Assembly (NCBI GenBank): GCA_014338405.1
Contig: JTDE01000184.1
Span: 267,641-331,640, forward strand
DNA from: Paragonimus skrjabini miyazakii
Lineage: Eukaryota > Platyhelminthes > Trematoda > Plagiorchiida > Troglotrematidae
Reading direction: 5' to 3'
Length of the DNA: 64,000 nt
Both the position numbers and the translations under genes were made by a program. Below the pieces are notes generated by a model that worked only from the letters and a program-made list of their open reading frames with translations, had not been told where the DNA came from and made no database searches. The first letter of the stretch is position 1, and every line of letters begins with the position of its first letter. This document shows positions 25,573 to 36,300 of this stretch, in pieces.

Positions 25573-26654
25573 CATCGGGCACGATCATTCCACCAGGGAC
25601 AAAACTCGAGTCTAGTGCTATAGCTTGTCAAATCAGTATGCTTGTGTAACGTAGGCATCAGTGATGAATAACTTGAGTTTGTCTAAAACATCCGCCGCCA
25701 TGGCTGAAAACGTGCAAATGCTCTTGAACCCGTCGAAAAATATTTATGGAACATTCCACCCTAAATTGTTTGTCGTTACGTTTGTCTCTACAATCTTCCC
25801 ACGTTGTATGTAAAAATAGATGTGGTGTTTTTTGAAAGTGTTCTGAGATGAACCACTAGATGAATTATAGGGCTCGGGAAAACCCACTTACCCCGAAAGA
25901 CCAGCAGAATCAGGTCAATTCCCAATTAACTGCAGAAACCTTAGGGGAGACCTGAGTCTTACCTACAAGGTATTTCACACCGGTGGTCATCCATTGGCAG
26001 GTCTCTCATTAGACAAGGATGAACGTTTAAAGAGTCATTCAGAGAACTTGAGCATGGGAACAGCCAGATTACTGTGCTGACAAGACAGCCTTACAGTTAA
26101 GAGTTGATCACATAAGAACGTATTGTTCAACTGTAGCTGAATAAGTCAACTGATTTAAAGTCTTACTTGATCGGCACACACGTGAGAGACAGTCTGCATT
26201 GCAATTTTCCAAACCGTCATTCTAGCTCAGTCCCATAAGTCATCGAATGTGCACAGTTGGCGGAATATTGTTTCAGTGTGTCACAAATGTTTGTTGTTGA
26301 TGTGACTGCACATCAGGAGTTTCGTTGAAGTTTTCTTCTGACTGTTTTCATTCACTTTCCCTTTGCACCCATAAGTCGTCAAAAGCAACCTTCCCTTGAC
26401 AAACAGAGATACTAGAAAGTATACGCGAGGATAATAATGTGTCGTGTATCAACCTATGAACTTATAAACATGTTAATACTTGGAAACAGGAAGCATGCCA
26501 TTTGACTGCCTTGTTCACTTTTTCTACCTTTGTATAGTCTATGAAATGTGATGTCTAACTAAGTGAAAGGATGCTTTAGTCCCGCATGAAAATCGACATT
26601 CAGAAACAACTGTAATCAACAAAGACCATTTTGGTAGTTAATGATCAGGGTTTA

Positions 26655-26725
26655 GATTGGATTCGAACCGGCGATGAAAACAGCATACGCAAACGCCTCA
26701 GGCGCTCTACCGACCAGACTAGGAA
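26655..26725 (-). repeat. tRNA-like pol III cassette 2
   Basis: Minus-strand A box TGGTCGGTAGAGCG (26716-26703) and B box CGGTTCGAATCC (26670-26659) are close to the tRNA consensus, with 32 bases between them. The sequence between does not form a normal anticodon arm. This fits a SINE head or a tRNA pseudogene. Confidence 0.6.
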
Positions 26726-26957
26726 GCTATGCTGGGAGTTCGGAATAGACACCGTTAAAAACAGTTAGTCACTCGTCCCACTGTCCCATAAGAAATCCAC
26801 CAAATAATCCAGGTGTCGACTACTCGGGAGGAACTTCACAAGCATTCTGAAGTGAAATTCATCAACATTACTGTTGAAAATTGGAACTGTATCAGTAATA
26901 CGTAGTTTGGAAGATTTGTAAGCTCAAAAGACATTCAAATGTAAACGTTTTGAGCTT

Positions 26958-27022
26958 CGGCTGCGTTCGAACAAGCGACAGAGGTAGTATGCTAAAACAC
27001 GGTGGACGCTGTGCCAGCTAAG
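26958..27022 (-). repeat. tRNA-like pol III cassette 3
   Basis: Minus-strand A-box-like TTAGCTGGCACAGCGTC (27021-27005) and B-box-like TTGTTCGAACGC (26974-26963) are separated by 30 bases. It is the third such cassette within 1.5 kb, all on the same strand but not obvious copies of one another. Confidence 0.5.
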
Positions 27023-27555
27023 TATCGAAGTCACACCAAGAGCTGGAAACATTCACATTTGGACTCAATCGCCCCCACACACACACAACTGAAGTTTAAC
27101 GTTTTCACAAACTTAATTTTTTTAAACTCTATTCCCTTCATAGTCTTCATGTGAATTTTGAGGGCTGCAGCTTTAGAGGGTTATAATCGTTACACCACCC
27201 AATAGAATTTGATTCCTAAAGGTGCGTCTGCTTTCAGAGAGAGATATATATATAAATTCATTTTGGACCATCGAAAATTGGGCACATAGCTGGTCACTCC
27301 GGTATGGCGTTACGCCGAATCACATCCACGTTCCGTCTAACTCAAACGACAGAACACACGCAATGTTAACGCATTCGGTTTTAGTAGCTGGATTGAATTC
27401 ATACAAAATCTATGGTTATGTTCTTAGATACTCTCAATTCTACCCAGTTTTTCCAAATTGCTTACCGTCCTTTCCGATATAATCAAGAACCTAGTAGAAG
27501 ATGCCATGGAAAATAGCTTCGATACCACGTACCACTAGTGGGTAAATGTTTCGAC

Positions 27556-27558
<3 letters not shown>

Positions 27559-27599
<41 letters not shown>
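27559..27599. repeat. (AT)n microsatellite
   Basis: About 20 uninterrupted AT dinucleotides. It lies just upstream of the hammerhead-bearing module. Confidence 0.98.
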
Positions 27600-27602
<3 letters not shown>

Positions 27603-27653
27603 TGTGCATTGTCAGCGGTTGACCGTTTCTGTAACGGATATTTCGTGAAGAAT

Positions 27654-27752
27654 TGTATATCTGATAAACAGTAAGGATTTCTGATTTTCATGTGGATTGA
27701 ACAGTGCCCACAATTGAGCGCTGCTGTCGCATTCCCATATACTTTCCAGCGT
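27654..27752 (+). repeat. 95-bp dispersed module, copy 1
   Basis: The end of the module, GCTGTCGCATTCCCA followed by ACTTTCCAG, is shared with a plus-strand copy at 34012-34107 and an inverted copy at 27853-27925. Similarity extends leftwards through TTTTCAT and GATTGA. Each copy stops at the same CCAG, after which the three diverge. Confidence 0.75.
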
Positions 27753-27780
27753 GGCCGGGGTTCGAATCCCGGCCGTGGCA
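27753..27780 (+). promoter_or_regulatory. tRNA T-arm-like hairpin with perfect B box
   Basis: The inverted repeat GGCCGGG/CCCGGCC closes on the loop GTTCGAAT and contains the pol III B-box consensus GGTTCGAATCC. No A box or cloverleaf lies upstream, so it is a fragment of a tRNA-derived repeat. It abuts the hammerhead at 27778. Confidence 0.6.
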
Positions 27781-27841
27781 AGGATGTGCACTACTGACGA
27801 GCTCTAATGAGATCGAAACTGGAATCTAATGCTTTTGTTGC
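27778..27841 (+). ncRNA. Hammerhead ribozyme, best-preserved copy
   Basis: The core strands CTGACGA (27794-27800) and GAAAC (27815-27819) are both consensus. Stem II pairs GCTC with GAG..C across a TAAT loop, with an AT bulge. Stem III is the minimal type: A27818-T27825, a C/A mismatch and loop TGGA. The cleavage triplet is ATC (27824-27826), an allowed NUH. Stem I pairs GCACTA (27788) with TAATGC (27827) with one C/A mismatch. After an internal loop, GCAA (27778) pairs with TTGC (27838). The stem III and stem I mismatches may weaken activity; otherwise it could cleave after 27826. Confidence 0.72.
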
Positions 27842-27852
27842 ATGAAACATGT

Positions 27853-27925
27853 CGACTGGGAAGTCTGTGGGAATGCGACAGTTGCGATCAATTGGAGGTG
27901 ATATTCAATCTATAGGAAATGTTTA
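27853..27925 (-). repeat. 95-bp dispersed module, copy 3 (inverted)
   Basis: Read on the minus strand it matches copy 1 and the 34-kb copy through ATAGATTGAATATCAC, AATTGATCGCAACTGTCGC and ATTCCCACAGACTTCCCAG. Together with copy 1 it forms an inverted repeat with arms of about 70 bases around the hairpin and hammerhead. Confidence 0.75.
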
Positions 27926-27929
27926 TCTC

Positions 27930-30280
27930 CCGGACAAGTTAGTGGGCAGGGTGGGGTCCAGCGGTCAGTATGTATGGATCACATAAACGCTGTATAGAAC
28001 GAATGGTCAAGGACAGTCAATATCGATTAACCAACTCATCCTCGATACACTATACTTTCATTTCAGCCTATGCGCCCTACTAAATCGACCGACTAGGTGA
28101 TCTTCTGTAGATAACAGGTCGATTTTCACACTAACCCACTGTATATCACCTTTCTGCTTGACTGAATAATATAACTTGAGTATGGTATGCAGCTGGATAA
28201 AAATGATAAACGGGATCTATGTGGATTCGCCTCAAACAGCATTGAGTTCGTAAAACAATTTTATCCATTATTACAAAAGGCATTGTCGATTGATCAGAAC
28301 GTTATCACTTTAGCATATGCTGTCGTTCGGGATAGACAGTACTGTTCGAAGCTGTTTCTACAACTAGTCTTCGTAGATGTAACAATTCAATACATGACCC
28401 AGCAAGACTAACCCACTCTTTCCAGTTAACCAGGTCGTGTCCTAAATATGGACTAATCCGCAGTCGTGTAGTATTGGGAGAATGTCCGTTCCATCGTCAA
28501 ATCACTTGTGCACAATTGTGACAAGTCAGTCAGCCCTGTCACACCCTAGTCGGCAGCCAGATTGTGATATTTGTAAGTCAACAAGATGTGATGATAAGAT
28601 GAATGAGCACTATTCAGTGGTGAGCATGTTATCAGTCGGTACGAGACGTGAACAAAAACGATAATGACGATAAGAACAACATCATGCCGTTTCATTCACT
28701 CCGGGTAAATGTGCACATCCAGACAACGCACTTGCAAAAGCACCGCGTAACGCGAACGGTATCCGCGTCGTACTGTTAGCAAGTACTAACCGGTTAACTG
28801 ATGCAAACTGCAACAGTCCATTATTTTGCTGAAATATATATGTTGTATAACGTTGCTGCACGAAACCAACCGACTTCAAAAGGTTGCCAAAATAACACTC
28901 CGAATTAGGATTCAACGGTACTACAGTATTAACAAGGTATTCCGCCAGATTCTTAGGAGCTACAGAAACCAAGATTGTTCCTATATCTGATTTCCACTAA
29001 ATATGACCTGTTAGTGCACATCAATTTCACTCGTATCACTTGGTATATGCGACGGCATTCCCATCAGCCTTGCGCACTGCTTAAAAATTCACGTTCACAA
29101 TGGTCAGTCACTTGCTGGTTACTTCATTACATTCCGGTTTGAAACACAGTACACATACTAGCACATCAACCGATGAATCGAGCTATGCCAAGAGAGGAGA
29201 ATACAGATCAATCGAACGACAGCACCTAGCTCTTATCATCATGTGTCTGTGTAGGCAGAAAATGGGGCGCAGTACAGCCGAAACTTGTAGTTAGATGTGT
29301 GCACATCCGAACAAATTAGTCGACAAGGATACCTATCATCTACAGGCTAGAAATGTCAGCAGGAATCATGTGCATCTGTTTAACTAACTGGGAGATAACA
29401 GTTGTAATATTACTGAGACTGTGTGCAGATGTGCTTTAAACTATCGAAGTTAGCAACAGTAACCCAAATGACATATTGTAACAGATGGTAAGGTTTGTAT
29501 AATCACCAAATAACTCAACAAAGACGATGTGAAACACTGGCTTCCTTTTAACAAAGACAAGTCAAAACTGCTGTAAGGTGTTAGTAGGCGATTGGTCTGA
29601 TAAACTGATTTATCTTGGTCACGGCTGGCGAGGAAGCAGCGATGTTACTGAGATGTGTATACTTTTGGTTCAATGCTCAGCTGTGAACAATTTGTCATAC
29701 CTGCTGTTATCAAAACACACTCAACTTAAGAATCTAAGTTAGAATCCCGGTTAGTGGAATTTCTCCAGCCGAAACAATTTAAATTCAAAACTTAAGAACG
29801 AGTTAAGATGGTTTTGGTATTGGCATGTTCGCCAAGCTCGGCATTTAGGGTGCAAACGTTTGGAGACCAAACTTCACGCTAAAGAAAAACTATACGCTGA
29901 AACGCTTACGCACTGATGATGACATCTCGTTTGGTGATGAGATGTTTGCAACCTAAATACTGGACGAACATAGCAATACCGAAACCATCAACCCGAGCTA
30001 CGAACAACATCACCACTGTTCACAAATATCAGAAACCTGAATGGGCGCAAAACGCTAAAGACCGCTCGTTGCCGAGAGACCTTTGTATGCAGAGGAGCTT
30101 CTACACGTGAGCAACTATTCTTTTGCATACATGCCCGCGTCAAAACCTTCTCCCACCAAGTATCAATTACAGACCGCTGTTCAATCATCCACAAGCTAAA
30201 CAAAATGGAAGATGGATGTCACCTATGTTAATAACCGATGCCCATAATTGGTTAGAAAATAGGAGAACTTCGTGAAAAAC
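27930..30280. other. No supportable gene
   Basis: Open frames at 28187-28411 (plus) and 28682-28972 (minus) have no recognisable domain. Confidence 0.45.
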
Positions 30281-30284
30281 TGAA

Positions 30285-30811
30285 GAGGAGACTGCACACA
30301 AATAAAAGACCAACATCAGCTACAAAAATTAGAGATAGCGATAGGACAACGAGTAGCAAGAATCGAGAATAGGAAGAGAATGGTCCTCGAAGCAAAACTC
30401 TCAAAATTGGCGAAGAAAAATGCTAACACCAGCAACTACACGTGGATCAGAAACCTATTAAATAATATGCTACCCAACAACGAACAAGACGTCCTTGACA
30501 AAAGACTCAGTTTTGACACCAGCGATGCAACAAACAAAGAATACTTGGCAAAATTGGAGCACACAATGAAAGCTAACGGCTTGCCAGAAGAGGTACAGAA
30601 CCAAATCTGACAAACCATCGTCCCAGTCATGACCCGCAGCAGGCTGTCCAATAAACTTACCCAACGCAAACAACGAGCAGTAAAAAACCTTGAAAAGAAT
30701 GACATCATCATTTTGTCAACTGACATAGGACGGATGACTGTTGTCATGGACAAGGTAGACTACGTGGACGAAGCAAAACAGATCCTCAATGACACAATCG
30801 AGTGTAGGTAA
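30285..30811 (+). pseudogene. Penelope-like element, N-terminal region of the reverse transcriptase ORF
   Basis: The frame reads WIRNLLNNMLPNNEQDVLDK, then GLPEEVQ, KLTQRKQRAVKNLEKN and DIIILSTDIGRMTVVMDK. This is the conserved stretch just upstream of the RT palm in Penelope-like proteins, where the usual form is DIVxLPADKGRxTVVMDR. A single in-frame TGA at 30608-30610 interrupts it and a TAG closes it at 30809. The reverse transcriptase palm does not follow, so the copy is truncated at its 3' side. Such elements code for an RT with a C-terminal GIY-YIG nuclease; a GIY-YIG piece lies at 48.66-49.14 kb on the other strand but is not contiguous with this one. Confidence 0.75.
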
Positions 30812-30814
30812 TGT

Positions 30815-33250
30815 TTACGTTACGCTACTCAAAATACACAATTGCTCATCGATAGTGCATACATTGTTGGTCATACTACGGGACAGGCGCGATTCGTATC
30901 ACTTAGTCGGCTATGGGCGTGGTATGGTCATGAGTCTCATTACGCTCTACTATTACGTGTGCAGTAGCTGAATATCCACTCGCCTAGAGTGAATGAAACA
31001 TGTGCGGTAGGAAGGAGCCATCATGCTATGCTACTCGTGAGTAGCCAGACGGGTGCATGCATTGAGATACTGGAGCGACTGGATGAAAATATGAAATGAA
31101 ACACTGAACCACATTCCGGCTGGAAATGGCATTTTCCATACACAAATTAGGCACTGGCAACTGTAGCCTAACGGAATTATCGACATGCGTATACGGGTGC
31201 ATCTGTTCGTTGTGTTGCTGACGCTCATACCACCTGTGCCGATTTATTGCATAAATAATCTGTGTACCATTCATGTCCTTGGCTCACAACACAAGTTGTT
31301 AAAATTGTTGCTGTTGTTTACTTTACGATATCGATTGAATGCATAACCAATATCCAGAGAGATGTTTGTATGGTACCGGTTTTTGTTGTGGTCGATTCCG
31401 TAACACAGATATGGATATCCCTCATCCATATTCATCCTGAATATACGATTGCATAAGTGTGGTTACAGTAAACGCCAACAGAGTTGGACCGATTCACTAT
31501 AACCACGTAGGAACAGAAGCGATTAAGAACATATTCATAGTGACTACGTCGTTTTATTCAACCATGCACAGTATTCGAAATGATGACATCCAGTCATTCG
31601 AAGCGGTAATAGACGTGTAAGCCAGTGTGAGGCTCGATTCAATTAAAAATCAGCAACACGCAAGGTAATCCAAGGGATCGATAACGAACGCGTGCGTGCA
31701 GACATGCAATAAATCGAGAGGACTCAGACCGACCAACTGCATTGCTCATTTGTTCAAGAGTGTATGTTAATTGGCAGTTTCGATCCTAGCCAGATAGTAG
31801 GGTGGCTGGAATCACCTGAACCTTGACGTGAAACATGCTATGAAACATTCCATTTAACACAATTGGTATAGCCCATGTAAGACTAATATAAAAAGCCGGT
31901 AATCGAATAGATTAAGGTCAGTCATTGAATGTGATGCGTTAGACAGAGATCTCAAACAGTGATCTAGGTTACTCAGAATTGTCTGCAATGAAAAGCAATA
32001 TCTATTGATCTCACAAATTGAAGGAGCCAAAACCATAATTATTAATCTTATGGCTTTTTTCAGTTGTCCTCAATTTCATGGGTGCAGCTCCAAAGCAGTG
32101 AACCCATAGGAAGTGTACGAAACATCTCCATCATCTTGTAGTTTAATTTGAAAATTCGACATCCGACAGAAGCTGTAGTAAGCCATTCGATCACGTCATC
32201 TAGCGATTACCTCATTCAGTGGGACTAACGGATGGAGACAAAATTTACCGAGCACAACTAACATGGTGAACATGGCAAGCCTTGAAGCAATTGAGATAAA
32301 TTGACTATACATAAACATTACGGACAATTTTCAATAAAATCGGAATATTTTTTCGATATAGGTAGCGCGAATGCGCCCGGTTTAACCATGAGACGAAACT
32401 TCCAGTGAACAAACCTACTTTCGTTGTTTCCAAAACCATGTTTGTTTACTATGCTTGTTTTCCCAGTACAGATTTGAAAGATTGAGGGAGGCAATGCATC
32501 GTTTCGCTTGCATCTATTTAGCAATATCTTTAGTCAACGAGATGGTGCTACTCGTGTAAGTGAAACGTTTCACAGTATCAGATGGACTATCTGCAGTAAA
32601 AGAGACAAGACATCATCGCCCAGGTACTCGTGCAGCCATTGGAGTAACACAAAACCCTGTGAGTAAAAATGTATTCATTAGAATAGTTCCCTGTATTAGC
32701 GAAGAACGAAAGTAACATAACCATCCTGGCAAAAGTTGCAAAGCAAATCTGGTTGCTCTTGAACAAAACCCACTAACTTCTAGTGATATCGGTCTTCGGT
32801 ACGACTGTGCGACCGACAACCAGTGCACGTTACCCAAAGTGGATGAGAACCGTAATGTATTCCTGAACACAATTTGATGACTTCGGTTTCAGGTAACAGT
32901 CCGGCATTCTAATTTTTATTGAAAACATTTCGGCACAAAATACGGTGACCGCGTAAGTGTGCAGTGATTTGAGTGAGCAGTGATGACGCTACGTCTTTCC
33001 ACGAGTCCCACATATGATTGACTCACCGGGATGACCGTAATAGTGTGATTACCGAAATATGGATCCCCAATTTTAAAAGGATCAAGTGAGCCTCAACTGA
33101 AGTGAATAGGGAACTCACTTGAGAAGGTGACCAGCTAACAGAAAATAAAGATTTCAAGCAACTTAGTCATTATCTACAAGACTGGTTTTACAAAACCCGT
33201 AAAACTGGGATTTAGTTTTCCAAAACGGAAGCTCTGTCATTCAATATCCT
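30815..33250. other. No supportable gene; may hold upstream exons of the 33-41 kb gene
   Basis: I looked here for an exon ending in phase 0 or 1 that would join the candidate exon at 33254, ideally coding a membrane span, and found none that convinces. Short open frames only. Confidence 0.4.
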
Positions 33251-33253
33251 AAG

Positions 33254-33313
33254 AGGACCAACAGTTCTATCGGCGCCGTGGAATGTTCCTGATTGAAATT
33301 CATGCCCAAATTG
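33254..33313 (+). CDS. Exon a of unrecognised gene
   Basis: The acceptor is CCTAAG (or CTAAGAG, start 33256) and the donor ATTG/GTGAGA. It reads DQQFYRRRGMFLIEIHAQI and leaves one base. That base joins the two leading bases of the 33530 exon in frame, across an intron of 216 bases. The frame also stays open past the donor to 33384, so read-through is possible. Confidence 0.45.
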
Positions 33314-36300
33314 GTGAGAAAGGTGACTATCCAAACCCTCCAAAAAAGTGGAAATACCTTAGGAGAGAAGAGAATGGCAAATGATCGTTGAAAAAGGCCG
33401 AGCTGAGATTTTTAATCTGGGTAAATTTATCACACGGTTTCATTGCCATATTAACTACAGTATGCAGAGATGATATGACACGTTAGTCAAGTTTCTGGGC
33501 CTACGTTGGACAGCATCCACAATCTGCAGGACTAAATTGGTCGGAGTGGAGTGATCCAAATGAACAATTCGGCGATCAGTACTCACGTTCTGACAACTAC
33601 TCATCGGTCATGGACGAACTGGACTCCTTCCGAGACCCCAATAGAACCGCAGCGAACCAGATGATGTACTCCAGAGTCATTAACGATGGATAGAAAAAAC
33701 TTTTCACGCAGACATCAAATGATCTTGAGCGCACATGTTTGGAAATGGGTTAACGGGGGTGTGAAAAAAGGTATCCAACGGATGAAATCGGCAGCCGACT
33801 AGGGCTACAGTAACCAATCTATCGCCCTTCCAGCGAGTTGTCAGTGGTTGTATTCATATAGTGACGGCGTTTTGGAATCAGAAGCACAAAATCTGATCTC
33901 TCAAGAAATAGTCAACTGAAATTCAGAAGGAAGCAACACCATATTCGAACATGGGACAGTGTATATGAAATAATCACATTTGGGGAGTAGTCATTTGCAT
34001 GAACTCATCGAAGTTCACTGATGAGTAATAGGGGATTTTGTGTTTTTCATATAGATTGAGCATCACCCAAAATTGATCGCAGCTGTCGCATTCCCACAAA
34101 CTTTCCAGTCAACCCCTTTTCGAAAAGGGGCCGACTGGATAATCGAGGTTCATTGTGTGCCAATGTAATGTGAAGCTTGGAGTCCGGATACCAAGGAGCC
34201 AGTCATCCGATAAAATTTTTATAGATCTCGTTGTTCATCGTTTCTGGATCGTCTCAACCACAAAGTACAACTCTATACTGGAACGAATTCAGGTCAACTG
34301 TGACCCGAGAATGCAAATTATGAGTCGTGTGATCGATGCACCCTGAAGCTACCACGGGAATTGGAATATCCAGAAGCTTTGTTCAAAGTAAATGTGTCAG
34401 TCAACATTCCATGGACGATTATATGTCATTCACTTCTTTCCTGGAATTTATAAAGACGACTGTGACGAAGCAAACAGTTATTTTTAACGGTAAGTTCTTT
34501 CTGACTGAACTGCAACCTGACAACAACAAAACAGCAGTCAATGAGGCCAAACAAAAAATACAGTCTTTTCGTTTTGTCACGCCAAAAGCGAGTAAGATGG
34601 GAAATGTTGTACACGCACAGGCAATTAGGTCAGGTATACATAACGCCTATAGATGAGTGTGATATACAACGCTTAAAAAACTGAATATACGAGATCGAAA
34701 GCACAAGAAGGAAATCTGATGGTAAATTTAACATATAGATATTTTGATAAGATGTGATTATATGAAAACGAGTTTTCAACATTGCGGTCTGTAGACTGCT
34801 GGCAAATACGTAGAAAGTAACCTTTGATTGTCTTTTTATAAGGAAGTCTGTGGAAACAGCGAGTGAATAATTTAGTCATTGTAACTATCAGCCGTGCGCA
34901 AATTTCGTTACCAAATGCTGAAGATGTATACGGTTTATCGTATCAGATAAGTGTGCGTTGTATCTGAGACTAGTGACTAAATCCAATTGCAACCAGCTTT
35001 AAAAACCAGGAAAAGATCCAATTTATACATTGTCCGAGAATTACGATGTGCCTTCTTCAAACTCGAGGATCTGTCATCTCATGCGGCATGACGTTGCGCT
35101 ACACCACACCTCCATCATTCAGGTGCAACAGTCATGTATCAACCGCGATAGTAGTAAATCATTACATTTTACGTGGATTAAATTATTCAGTAAGGCCTGG
35201 TGCGAATGCTCCTTGCATGGGACATCATTCAGGTAGTGGTCACTAGATGTGGCAATTCAGGTGATCTTTATTTCCTTCATAATAAGAATTTGATTATAAC
35301 TTTTGAGCTGACAAAAAGTTACATCGAGTAACATGAAATATCCAACACTTGAATAGTATAAATACATAAAAAATTGATCGGACTACATTACTCCGCATAA
35401 AGGCAAATACATTCACAGTTACAAAACAGTGATTCCGTTATTTGACGAGTAGGAAAACAGTGAGCTGATAATCGTAAATTAGGGAAAAACATATGTACTG
35501 ACAACTGTCAAGATTAAGCAACAGCTAGTAAGATGAATACCGATGTACCGTTTGATATGTCTCTTGGATTAAATCCATCCACGTATTTGTAAAACAGGGT
35601 ATGTGAGAAATGGATGAAAAAATGCACATTACAAAACGCCATCGTTGTTTGGTATCAACATGGATGTCCGACTATTGGAAAGTACAAACTGTCGACTGAA
35701 AATAATGCCATTAAAAGCAACAATCAGAACACAGCAATAAGTACTTTCCATATAGTGTATAAAAAGTATAGAGTCGCCAATGACCCTGTCTGAAACTGAC
35801 TGATTGTCCGTCAAATACAAATGTTCTAGAATTAACTCACAAACCTAGTCGTGTGCAAGTGCAGACTACTTATCATTTTCACGTTCTGCAAAAAATACCT
35901 CAACGAGGCTTAGTGTTTTGCCATACATTTCAAAGGATAACGTCTAGACCTACTAAACTAGCTCAGTTCATCCATTTAGTGTCGGATAAGATCGAAACGT
36001 TCCACACCCGCTGGTGTCGGCACCGATCGCTCTCCATTCTCCGTAAACAATGTCTTGACCATTGTTTCGCATGGCGGTTAACCACAGGAAATCTAATAGG
36101 AGGTCCCCTAACACAACTCATGGCGGCTTGTCAAACTAAACGACGGGTTAACACACACAACTTGTATTGTTCTCCTCACTACCTTAGATTGACTGGCGCA
36201 ATAGCATATTCGGCCCTTTTCTCTTCTCATATTAATTAGTGACTTACGGAGGCTTGTGTTTGCCAGACTATTATTAAAAAGTTCAACACAGTTGAAAAGC

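Noticed and set aside
26655..26725. A working tRNA gene
   Set aside because: A and B boxes are good, but acceptor and anticodon stems do not pair.
27536..27558. GGTCGAAAC on the minus strand next to the AT array, resembling the second half of a hammerhead
   Set aside because: The first core strand is absent; the array takes its place.
27491..27781. Minus-strand ORF of 96 codons
   Set aside because: It runs through the (AT)n array (a Tyr-Ile repeat) and the T-arm hairpin; it is an artefact of simple sequence.
34018..34045. CTGATGAG, a possible hammerhead core strand
   Set aside because: No stem II partner or GAAAC strand follows at workable distance; it lies within the repeat module.
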